Below, piece after piece: positions 29,771-37,320 of a stretch of 64,000 nucleotides of DNA. How positions within the stretch are numbered: position 1 is the stretch's first letter; every line of letters starts with the position of its first letter. Made by a program: the position numbers and the translations under genes. Under the pieces are notes generated by a model, which was given only the letters and a program-made list of their open reading frames with translations, did not search any database and was not told where the DNA came from. Origin of the DNA: Citromicrobium bathyomarinum (GTDB lineage: Bacteria > Pseudomonadota > Alphaproteobacteria > Sphingomonadales > Sphingomonadaceae); contig CP155577.1 in NCBI GenBank assembly GCA_001306305.2, forward strand, positions 3,145,501 to 3,209,500, written 5' to 3'.

Positions 29771-30394
29771 CTAAAGCAAGCGGCCCTGATCGGGACCATA
29801 TAGGGTTTCGAGCGCATCGCGGCACAGGTTACGCGTCGGGCGGGCCTGTCGTTCCAAAGCGAGACGGTCCAGCACCGCAACGAACCTTTCTGCAGCGGCA
29901 AAGCTGCGGGTCATGCGCGGAACCACATAGGTCAGCGCGTCTTCACCCAGCATCAGCCCGCGGCGCGCCGCATGGCTGACGATCAGATCCCGCATCATGT
30001 CGTCGTCGGGCTGGCCGATTTCAAGCGCCAGAGCCGCGCCCAGCCGCGATCTGAGGTCTGGCAGTGCGATCTCCCACGGGGCCTTTTCGGGGATCAGCAG
30101 CAGCGCGGTGCCCTCTTCCTGCGCGCGGTTCCAGCGGTGGAACAGCGCGGTTTCCTCCATCGCGTCGGCCGGATCGATCGTCTCGCCCAGCCCGGCATGG
30201 GCGAACCAGCGGCCCAGCAGCGATTTGCCCGAGCGCGACTCGCCTCGCAAAATCGCGGTCCGGAACGGCCAGCGCTCCGGCTCGCGCAGTGCCTCGACCA
30301 CCGCCAGATTGGCGGAGCCGATCACGATGCTGGCCGGGTCGCCCTCTTGCGCCGGAGGCAAGGGGAGCGCGAACTGGGAAGAGGGGCGCGACAC
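29771..30394 (-). CDS. hdaA: DnaA-related regulator (HdaA-like)
   Basis: 207 residues with a GTG start. Resembles alphaproteobacterial HdaA: a DnaA AAA+ core with Walker A-like GESRSGKSLLG (about residues 50-60) and a C-terminal lid (RGLMLGEDALTYVVPRMTRSF, FVAVLDRLALERQ) but no DnaA domain IV. HdaA with the sliding clamp stimulates ATP hydrolysis by DnaA to stop re-initiation; the N terminus SRPSSQFALPLP carries a QFxLPLP-type clamp-binding motif. 13 bases after the DUF2066 gene, so likely one transcript. Confidence 0.85.
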   Translation of the reverse strand: MSRPSSQFALPLPPAQEGDPASIVIGSANLAVVEALREPERWPFRTAILRGESRSGKSLLGRWFAHAGLGETIDPADAMEETALFHRWNRAQEEGTALLLIPEKAPWEIALPDLRSRLGAALALEIGQPDDDMMRDLIVSHAARRGLMLGEDALTYVVPRMTRSFAAAERFVAVLDRLALERQARPTRNLCRDALETLYGPDQGRLL

Positions 30395-30407
30395 CTAACG
30401 GCCCCGA

Positions 30408-31682
30408 CTAGCGACTGATGTTGAGCGAATTGCCCGCGCGCTGCACGTTGTAGCCGCGCTGCGCCAGCGCGCCGACCAGCTCTTCGATCGTGCCCTCGTA
30501 GGTCACGCTCAGCACCGAGGTGCCGCCGATCGCGGCGCTGCCGATCGAGGCTCCGCGCACGCCCGGCGTCCCGCGCACGGTGTTCAGGCCCGCTTCGAAG
30601 CTTGCCGCATCGGGGGTCGGGAAATTGATGAACAGGTTGATGATGCTCGGCGCGTCGCCGCCCGCCGCCGCATCGGCCTGCGCGGCATTGGCATCGGCGA
30701 CGTTCTCTTCCTCGGTCGCGGCGCGAGTGCGCGCGGCTTCCGCCTGGGCCAGGATCGCGCGGCTCTGTTCGATCAGGCGGGCAATGTCGCGGTCCATCAT
30801 CCCGCTGCTGCGGCCCAGCGTCTTGTCCGGGCGAATCGTGCCATCGGCCAGCGCCTTGACGAACATCTCATCGAACCGCTCGACCGCACGGCTCAGCATC
30901 GCGGGCAATTCGCGCGGCGAGCTCGCGCGCAGGGAGAAGCTGCCGAGATATTCGTCGTCGGGGCCGTGGCGCGCCACGAAACGCCCTTCGACCGGACCGC
31001 CGGGATAGATATAATGCAGCTGCGCGATCGGCACGAGGACGTCGGCCGCGCCAAACTGGTCGAGAATGGTCGCCCACCAGTTGCGGCTGCGGCGACCGGT
31101 CTGGCCGTAGGTCAGCAACAGCGATTCGCCCGCCTGGCCTGCGGGCCGCACATAATCGACCCGGCTCGCGCCCGGCTGATACTCGGCCCAGGCGCGCTGC
31201 CACGGATTGGCCTGTTCGTACATCAGCTCGGTCCCCGCGCTGACCGTCACCGGCAGCAGCAGGATCGGCGCGGAGCGCTGCGTCTCGCCCGAACGCCCGA
31301 GATAGCCCGCCGCACGCTGGCGATCGAAGGTCACGCCCAGCGTGGCGACATAGCGCTTCGGCCCGGTTTCCTCGTGCTGGATCACGATCGCGGAGACGAG
31401 GCCCTGCAGCTGGCTATCGGAAATGTCGGGCCCGCCCAGCTTTTCCCACGCCTTGCGCTGCGCTTCCTGCCAGCCCTTCTGGCGCGCTTCCTCGGGATCG
31501 TCGGCGGTTATGTTGACCTCGATCCCGCCGACATTGATGTCGGTGCTGACCATCAGCGGCGCGATCCCGCGGTCGCCCTCGACCTGCGCGTTCGCCCACC
31601 CGCCATACAGCGCGGCACCCACGCCAGCGAGGGCGAGACAGACAAGGGCGATGCGCGCGAAAGGGGAAGCCGGAAGGGTCAT
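30408..31682 (-). CDS. DUF2066 domain-containing exported protein
   Basis: 424 residues. Signal peptide or N-terminal anchor (residues 10-26, then WANAQVEG). DUF2066 pattern: DDPEEARQKGWQEAQRKAWEKL, ISDSQLQGLVSAIVIQHEE, RYVATLGVTFDR. C-terminal part (from about 330) has an Ala/Glu-rich helix then a small alpha/beta domain (SIINLFINFPTPDA ... RGYNVQRAGNSLNISR) resembling a heavy-metal-like or MutL-type ferredoxin fold. Function unknown. ATG at 31682. Divergent from purM; directly upstream of hdaA, an association seen in relatives. Confidence 0.8.
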   Translation of the reverse strand: MTLPASPFARIALVCLALAGVGAALYGGWANAQVEGDRGIAPLMVSTDINVGGIEVNITADDPEEARQKGWQEAQRKAWEKLGGPDISDSQLQGLVSAIVIQHEETGPKRYVATLGVTFDRQRAAGYLGRSGETQRSAPILLLPVTVSAGTELMYEQANPWQRAWAEYQPGASRVDYVRPAGQAGESLLLTYGQTGRRSRNWWATILDQFGAADVLVPIAQLHYIYPGGPVEGRFVARHGPDDEYLGSFSLRASSPRELPAMLSRAVERFDEMFVKALADGTIRPDKTLGRSSGMMDRDIARLIEQSRAILAQAEAARTRAATEEENVADANAAQADAAAGGDAPSIINLFINFPTPDAASFEAGLNTVRGTPGVRGASIGSAAIGGTSVLSVTYEGTIEELVGALAQRGYNVQRAGNSLNISR

Positions 31683-31754
31683 CGGGGAAACTCGTGGGCC
31701 TTTTGCCCAAGTGGCGATGGATTTCCAAGCGCGAAAGCGTAAGACGGGGCCGCA

Positions 31755-32852
31755 ATGACCGACCCAGAAAAAAGCTACACCTACGAAGGTGCCGGAGTAT
31801 CGATCGCGGCAGGCAACGCGCTGGTCAAGGCGATCGGCCCGCTGGTACGCGCAACCGCGCGGCCCGGCGCCGATGCAGAACTCGGCGGATTCGGCGCGTT
31901 CTTCGATCCCAAGGCAGCCGGGTTCAAGGACCCCTTGCTGGTCGCCGCGAACGACGGCGTCGGCACCAAGCTGAAGCTGGCGATCGATCACGACCGGCAT
32001 GATTCCGTCGGCATCGATCTGGTCGCAATGTGCGTCAACGACCTGATCGTGCAGGGCGCGGAGCCGCTGTTCTTCCTCGACTATTTCGCGACCGGCAAGC
32101 TGGAAAGCGGCGTTGCGGAGCGCGTGATCGCGGGCATCGCGGAGGGCTGTAAGCAGGCCGGCTGCGCACTGATCGGCGGCGAGACCGCCGAAATGCCCGG
32201 CATGTATGCACCCGGCGACTATGACCTTGCCGGCTTCTGCGTCGGCGCGGTCGAGCGTGGGGCACAGCTGACCGGCGAGAGAATCGCACCGGGCCATGTG
32301 CTGATCGGCCTCGCCAGTTCGGGTGTGCATTCGAACGGCTTCTCGCTGGTCCGGCGGCTGGCGGAGGACAAGGGCTGGAAGATGGACCGCCCTGCCCTGT
32401 TCGATCAGGACAGGCTGCTGGTCGATCACCTGATGGAGCCGACGCGGATCTATGTCGGCAGCCTGCTGCCGCTGATCCGCGACGGCCTGATCGACGGACT
32501 GGCACACATTACCGGCGGCGGCCTGCTGGAAAATATCCCGCGCGCGCTGCCCGACGGCATCCGGGCGAAGGTCCACGCGCAGCGCTGGCCGCAGCCGCGG
32601 CTGATGGCGTTCCTCCAGTCGCAGGGCAATATCGAGCCCGAGGAACTGGCGCGTACCTTCAATTGCGGCATCGGCATGGTGCTGATGGTGGCCGGGCAAC
32701 ACGCCGACGCGGTGACCGAGCGACTCGTCGAAGCGGGCGAAACCGTCTTCACCATCGGCGAGGTGGTCGCGGGCACGCGCGGCTGCGATGTCGACGGCAC
32801 CGCCGGGCTATGGTCGGCGCAGAGCGACTGGGTCGCCCGGCACGATCACTAA
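31755..32852 (+). CDS. purM: Phosphoribosylformylglycinamidine cyclo-ligase (AIR synthetase)
   Basis: 365 residues; converts FGAM to AIR in purine synthesis with ATP. Signature loops: [58 protein letters not shown] and [20 protein letters not shown]. Standard length for the PurM family (~350). Followed 21 bases later by purN; both feed the same pathway. Confidence 0.97.
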   Translation: MTDPEKSYTYEGAGVSIAAGNALVKAIGPLVRATARPGADAELGGFGAFFDPKAAGFKDPLLVAANDGVGTKLKLAIDHDRHDSVGIDLVAMCVNDLIVQGAEPLFFLDYFATGKLESGVAERVIAGIAEGCKQAGCALIGGETAEMPGMYAPGDYDLAGFCVGAVERGAQLTGERIAPGHVLIGLASSGVHSNGFSLVRRLAEDKGWKMDRPALFDQDRLLVDHLMEPTRIYVGSLLPLIRDGLIDGLAHITGGGLLENIPRALPDGIRAKVHAQRWPQPRLMAFLQSQGNIEPEELARTFNCGIGMVLMVAGQHADAVTERLVEAGETVFTIGEVVAGTRGCDVDGTAGLWSAQSDWVARHDH

Positions 32853-32873
32853 GGCCGAGGGGCGCTAAACGTC

Positions 32874-33842
32874 ATGAGCGCTAATCCCTCGCGCGCCAAG
32901 GTCGCGGTGCTGATCTCGGGCGAAGGCACCAACATGGCCGCGCTGCTCTATGCCAGCAGGCAGGGCGCACCGTTCGAGATCGTGCTGGTCGCCAGCAATG
33001 ATCCCCACGCGGGCGGTCTGGCGCTGGCCGAGGCGGAGGGCATTGCCACCTTCGCCCTCTCCCACAAGGGCATGAAGCGCGCCGAGCACGATGCCACGAT
33101 GGATGCAGCGATTCGCAAAAGCGGCGCGGAATATGTCGCGCTGGCCGGATATATGCGCGTGCTGGACGATGCCATCGTGGAGCGGTGGGAAGGCCGGATG
33201 CTCAACATCCACCCCTCGCTGCTGCCCAAGTACAAGGGGCTCGATCCCCATGCCCGCGCGCTGGAGGCTGGCGACGAGCTTGCGGGTGCATCGGTGCACC
33301 TCGTCACCACCGAACTGGATGGGGGCGAAGTGCTGGGCCAGGCGGAGGTCGCGGTGATCGGCGGCGACACGCCCGAAACGCTCGCCCACCGCGTGCGGAT
33401 CGCAGAGCACCAGCTCTACCCGCGCGTGCTGGGCGACTATGTCTCACGCGCCTATGATCCGGACTGGCTACTGGGACGTGTGCGCAAGCTGGCGATGGAG
33501 CTGCCCGAAGCGGAGGCGGCAACCAGCCACGGCTCACCCGGGTTCAAGATCGCCGGCAAGAGCGGCAAGTTCTTCGCCCACTTCGCGGATCGCCACCACG
33601 GCGCGCACCAGATCGCGCTACTCGCCAAGACCAGCGGGCAGGACGAGCTCGCCGATCTGGTCGAGCGCGACCCCGAAGTGTTCTTCCGCCCCGCCTATTA
33701 CCACGCCAGCGGCTGGGTCGGCATCGCGCTCAACCGCCCGGACTGCGACTGGGACCAGGTGCAGCACTGGCTGGAGCGCTCTTGGCGAAGCGTCGCACCC
33801 AAGCGACTGACCAAACTGATGGATGCGGCGGAGGAGTTTTGA
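32874..33842 (+). CDS. purN: PurN GAR formyltransferase fused to a MmcQ/YjbR domain
   Basis: 322 residues, longer than PurN (~210). Residues 1-195 are 10-formyl-THF-dependent GAR transformylase: VAVLISGEGTNMAALLYA, ALAGYMRVLDDAIVE, MLNIHPSLLPKYKGL (catalytic N-H-D set: NIHPSLL and DGGEVLGQ). Residues about 200-322 are MmcQ/YjbR-like: VRKLAMELPEAEAATSHGSPGF, FFRPAYYHASGWVGIAL, WRSVAPKRLTKLM. The frame is continuous with no internal stop, so it is a real fusion unless an internal start makes two proteins. Next gene starts at TGATG. Confidence 0.9.
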   Translation: MSANPSRAKVAVLISGEGTNMAALLYASRQGAPFEIVLVASNDPHAGGLALAEAEGIATFALSHKGMKRAEHDATMDAAIRKSGAEYVALAGYMRVLDDAIVERWEGRMLNIHPSLLPKYKGLDPHARALEAGDELAGASVHLVTTELDGGEVLGQAEVAVIGGDTPETLAHRVRIAEHQLYPRVLGDYVSRAYDPDWLLGRVRKLAMELPEAEAATSHGSPGFKIAGKSGKFFAHFADRHHGAHQIALLAKTSGQDELADLVERDPEVFFRPAYYHASGWVGIALNRPDCDWDQVQHWLERSWRSVAPKRLTKLMDAAEEF

Positions 33843-34531
33843 TGCATAGCCCACTAGAGCTCGCGCCCGATCACGTTGAGAAAATTGGTCTCATTTCTGT
33901 GCGATGGAGCGCGCTAGAGAACGGACTCGCAGAGTTGCTCGGTCGATTCCTAAGGGTCGATCATTCTGGAGAGGCTGCGTATTTTGCAATTAGCAACTTC
34001 AGCCAACGGCTCGGCATAATTTCCGCAGTGGCAGAATATTCGATCGAGAATGATCGTGATGCGGCAGTTATCGCCAGACTCCTCGAGAAGATCGAGGGCC
34101 TTTGGGGCCAGCGCAACAAGTATATTCACTCTCATTTCGTCCATCGCACAACCTATGCCGATGGAGTGCAGATCATGCTTTACAGTGATGGGGGCGAACC
34201 ATTCCGACCGTCAAATTTGGATTCTGGAGACCTGCAAGTTGTAAAGTCCGAGTTTGGATACTTACGGACAAAGCGGAAAAGCCCGAGAGAGTTTGTTCCG
34301 ATTAACTTGGGCGCACTCCAGAATCACGCGAACCAGGTGGCTCGGCGGGGTCGGCAGATTGAACTCGCTGTGAAGTGTCTAGATACGGAGGTAATCCGGC
34401 TGCGCAGCAACAGCCCTGCTCGGTATGGGAGAATCTCACCGCGAGCACCGTCGGAAGCAGCTCTCGCACACAGGTCAACGTCCGGTGCTTTCACGAGCAG
34501 AGTTAGGTTGGGCTGGCCAGAACGAGGATAG
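33842..34531 (+). CDS. HEPN-like protein in a low-GC gene
   Basis: 229 residues, not assigned to a named family. Mostly helical N-terminal 130 residues (VRWSALENGLAELLGRFL, GIISAVAEYSIENDRDAAV) with an R-x4-H motif in WGQRNKYIHSHF (about residues 90-101), the sequence typical of HEPN-fold proteins, many of them RNases of toxin or defence systems. The C-terminal ~60 residues are Arg/Ser-rich and probably disordered. Base composition is visibly lower in GC, near 50%, than the flanking purine and ndk genes, suggesting recent transfer. It starts at the purN stop (TGATG) and is followed by a hairpin. Confidence 0.6.
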   Translation: MHSPLELAPDHVEKIGLISVRWSALENGLAELLGRFLRVDHSGEAAYFAISNFSQRLGIISAVAEYSIENDRDAAVIARLLEKIEGLWGQRNKYIHSHFVHRTTYADGVQIMLYSDGGEPFRPSNLDSGDLQVVKSEFGYLRTKRKSPREFVPINLGALQNHANQVARRGRQIELAVKCLDTEVIRLRSNSPARYGRISPRAPSEAALAHRSTSGAFTSRVRLGWPERG

Positions 34532-34535
34532 TCCA

Positions 34536-34566
34536 GCGAGGGCTAGCTCTAGGTGAAAGCCCTCGC
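34536..34566 (+). terminator. Hairpin between the HEPN-like gene and ndk
   Basis: Arms GCGAGGGCT (34536-34544) and AGCCCTCGC (34558-34566) are perfectly complementary around a 13-base loop, between convergent genes. No T run, so it may work for either strand with limited efficiency. Confidence 0.5.
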
Positions 34567-34579
34567 CGAACTGACCATA

Positions 34580-35002
34580 TCAGCCGACAATCTCGTCATC
34601 GCTGAAGAAGAACGCGATTTCGGTTGCGGCGTTTTCGTCGCTGTCCGAGCCGTGCACCGAGTTGGCTTCGATCGATTCGGCGAAGGCCTTGCGGATCGTG
34701 CCTTCTTCGGCGTCGGCCGGGTTGGTCGCGCCCATCACGTCGCGGTTGCGCTTCACGGCGTCTTCGCCTTCGAGCACCTGCACGACCACCGGGCCGCTGG
34801 TCATGAAGGCGACGAGTTCACCGTAGAAGGGGCGCTCTGCGTGGACTTCGTAGAACTTCTTCGCTTGGTCTTCGCTCATCTGGATGCGCTTGGAGGCGAC
34901 GACGCGCAGGCCGGCTTCTTCCAGCATCTTGGTGACCGCGCCGGTCAGGTTGCGGCGGGTGGCGTCGGGCTTGATGATCGAAAAGGTGCGGGTAACCGCC
35001 AT
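34580..35002 (-). CDS. ndk: Nucleoside diphosphate kinase
   Basis: 140 residues; transfers gamma-phosphate between NTPs and NDPs. Begins [19 protein letters not shown]; active-site histidine in [12 protein letters not shown], preceded by [15 protein letters not shown]. Length is typical (~140). ATG at 35002. Monocistronic on the minus strand, 97 bases downstream of holC. Confidence 0.98.
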   Translation of the reverse strand: MAVTRTFSIIKPDATRRNLTGAVTKMLEEAGLRVVASKRIQMSEDQAKKFYEVHAERPFYGELVAFMTSGPVVVQVLEGEDAVKRNRDVMGATNPADAEEGTIRKAFAESIEANSVHGSDSDENAATEIAFFFSDDEIVG

Positions 35003-35099
35003 GGTCTTATTCCTTGCGAATTGTAGGGGGAGAATTTTGTCGCGCGCGCCCCTAGCAGCTTCCACGCCAACGGCAAGTCCGCGCGGGCTGCTGCGGACG

Positions 35100-35546
35100 T
35101 CAGGCGACCTTAACCCAGCGCCCGTCCTTCTGTTCGAAGAAGCTGCGTTCGAGGCCGTCGGTCGCGCTCACCTCGCGCCAGGCGGTGCGCGCGGCGTCGC
35201 GCTGTTCGTCGTCGAACAGCAGGAACACACGCTCGAAAGTTTCGCCTGCCAGCGCTTCGGCTCGCCAGTGGCCATCGGCGAGGATGCAGGCGGTTGCCGC
35301 GTTGGTGGACACGCACGCCTCGCCGATCAGGATCGGCTGGTCCGCATCATGCGCCCCGCCCGCCTGCCCATTGGCGAGGAAGGCCTCGGGCCGCGCCTCC
35401 CACAAGGTGCGCGAGACCGATTCGCGCTGCGCCGCATCGCCGCTGACCACCAGCGCGCGCCCGCCATCGGCCAGCACACGCTCGGCAATCATCGCGACCA
35501 CGCGTTCCGCCGGATCGCGGGAGAGGAGCCAGAAATCGACCTTCAC
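35100..35546 (-). CDS. holC: DNA polymerase III chi subunit
   Basis: 148 residues. [23 protein letters not shown] at the N terminus, DQPILIGEA and [22 protein letters not shown] are typical of HolC, which links the clamp loader to SSB. The GTG start overlaps the stop of a 50-residue DUF2256 gene (GTGA). Gene order pepA-holC is conserved in many proteobacteria. The frame is open upstream but the part beyond 35546 is in-frame with the antisense of pepA and not coding. Confidence 0.9.
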   Translation of the reverse strand: MKVDFWLLSRDPAERVVAMIAERVLADGGRALVVSGDAAQRESVSRTLWEARPEAFLANGQAGGAHDADQPILIGEACVSTNAATACILADGHWRAEALAGETFERVFLLFDDEQRDAARTAWREVSATDGLERSFFEQKDGRWVKVA

Positions 35547-35695
35547 GAGCCCGCGCCAGCAGATTTGGCCGTGCGGCGGCACCGCTCCGAACAATATTTC
35601 ACGGCGTCCCAGTCCCGCTCCCACTTCTTCCGCCAGGCGAAGGGCAACCCGCAGGCCGCGCAGATCTTGCTCGGCAGGTCGCCCTTCTTGCGCAT
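35543..35695 (-). CDS. DUF2256 small zinc-ribbon-like protein
   Basis: 50 residues, [21 protein letters not shown] at the start then [12 protein letters not shown] near the end. Two CxxC/CxxxC pairs (ICAAC, YCSERC) and the [16 protein letters not shown] core identify DUF2256, a short cysteine-rich protein seen next to photolyase-family or DNA metabolism genes. ATG at 35695 lies 21 bases downstream of the pepA stop; its stop overlaps the holC GTG. Function unknown. Very short but the family pattern is unmistakable. Confidence 0.85.
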   Translation of the reverse strand: MRKKGDLPSKICAACGLPFAWRKKWERDWDAVKYCSERCRRTAKSAGAGS

Positions 35696-35716
35696 CTTGG
35701 GCACGCGGGTTCTCGC

Positions 35717-37177
35717 CTAGCCCTCGATCACGTCGCGGACATACTGGTCGAGCAGGCGCACGCCGTAACCGGTCGCGCCCTTGCCGTAGGTTGCGCCCGG
35801 CTTGTTCGACCAGGCCATCCCGGCAATGTCGAGGTGCGCCCAGGGCATCCCGTCCTTGATGAACCGCTTGAGGAACTGCGCGGCGGTGATCGAGCCTGCT
35901 TCGCGCGGGCCGACGTTCTTCATGTCCGCGATCGGCGAATCGATCAGCTTGTCGTAAGCCGGGCCGATCGGCATCCGCCACACCTTGTCGCCGCTGGTCG
36001 CGCCTGCGGTGGACAGGTTGCCCGCCAGCGTATCGTCGTTGGAGAACAGGCCCGCCTGCTCGTTACCCAGCGCGATCAGCATCGCGCCGGTCAGCGTGGC
36101 GAGGTCGATCACCGCAGCGGGATCGAACTCGTTCTGCGCCCAGTGCAGCGCATCGCACAGCACCAGCCGCCCTTCGGCGTCGGTGTTGATGACTTCGACG
36201 GTCTGCCCGCTCATCGTCTTCACGACGTCGCCGGGGCGCTGCGCCTTGCCGTCGGGCATGTTCTCGACCAGCCCGCACACGCCCACGACGTTCGCCTTCG
36301 CCTTGCGCTTGGCCAGCGCGACCATGGTCCCTGCGACAGCACCTGCGCCGCCCATGTCCCACTTCATGTCTTCCATGCCCGCACCCGGCTTGATCGAAAT
36401 GCCGCCGGAATCGAAGGTCACGCCCTTGCCGACCAGCAGCGTGGGCTTGGTGCCCGCATCGCCGCCGTTCCAGCGCATCGCGAGAATGCGCGAGGGGCGT
36501 TCGGAGCCCTGCCCGACGCCGAGCAGCGCACCCATGCCGAGCTTTTCCATCTGCGCATCGTCGAGCACGATGATCTCGATCCCCGTACCTTCGAGCGCCT
36601 TGCGGCAGCGTTCGACGAAGCTTTCGGGATAGAGGACGTTGGCGGGCAGGGTGACCAGTTCCTTGGTGAACTCGACGCCTTCGGCCAGCGCGCTCTCGCG
36701 GGCCCATGCCGCTTCGATACCGTCGGGCGCGCCGACGATGACCGCACTCTTTAGCGAAACCTTCTCCGCATCCTTCTGCGTGGTGCGATATTCGTCCCAC
36801 CGCCACGCGCGCAGCCGCAGGCCCAGCAGCACTGCGGCGGCGTCTTCCGCGGAAAGGCCCGCGCCGGTCAGGTCGAGCGCGATCGTGCTTTCGCCCGAGG
36901 TCAGGAACTTCGCCGCCAGCGCGCCGCCCGCCTTTTCCAGATTGGCGCGGCGGTCCTTCGCCTTGGGATCGCCCGCACCCGCGAGCGCGACCCGCAGCAC
37001 CTTGCCATCGCGTTCCACGAAACCGTCGACCACCTGACCTGCCGATCCCTTGAACCGCGACCGCTTGGCCCCTTCGGCCAGTGCGGGTTCAGTCCCGTCG
37101 GGCAGGCTGTCCTTGTTCGCGACCGAGGCGATCAGGACGGCATCGGAGGGAAGGCTGTCGGCGAAGGTGATTTGCAT
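35717..37177 (-). CDS. pepA: Leucyl aminopeptidase (M17)
   Basis: 486 residues, dizinc aminopeptidase that trims N-terminal residues. Signature NTDAEGRLVLCDAL, metal-binding VGKGVTFDSGGISIKP and WDMGGAGAVAGTM. ATG at 37177 begins MQITFADSL; the open frame runs further to 37279 but that leader is Arg-rich and outside the conserved fold. In E. coli PepA also binds DNA at cer. Upstream of DUF2256 and holC, likely a single transcript. Confidence 0.96.
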   Translation of the reverse strand: MQITFADSLPSDAVLIASVANKDSLPDGTEPALAEGAKRSRFKGSAGQVVDGFVERDGKVLRVALAGAGDPKAKDRRANLEKAGGALAAKFLTSGESTIALDLTGAGLSAEDAAAVLLGLRLRAWRWDEYRTTQKDAEKVSLKSAVIVGAPDGIEAAWARESALAEGVEFTKELVTLPANVLYPESFVERCRKALEGTGIEIIVLDDAQMEKLGMGALLGVGQGSERPSRILAMRWNGGDAGTKPTLLVGKGVTFDSGGISIKPGAGMEDMKWDMGGAGAVAGTMVALAKRKAKANVVGVCGLVENMPDGKAQRPGDVVKTMSGQTVEVINTDAEGRLVLCDALHWAQNEFDPAAVIDLATLTGAMLIALGNEQAGLFSNDDTLAGNLSTAGATSGDKVWRMPIGPAYDKLIDSPIADMKNVGPREAGSITAAQFLKRFIKDGMPWAHLDIAGMAWSNKPGATYGKGATGYGVRLLDQYVRDVIEG

Positions 37178-37320
37178 ATGGTGGGGGTCCCTTGGATGAT
37201 CTCGGCCGGCGGCGCGGGGAACTACCTCCCCCGTGTCGCGCGGGCCACTAAAGAGCCGCGCCTGCGCGCGCTGCCGCAAGTGCGATTGCGATTAGGCAGG
37301 CTCGGTGCAATAGGCAAGGC

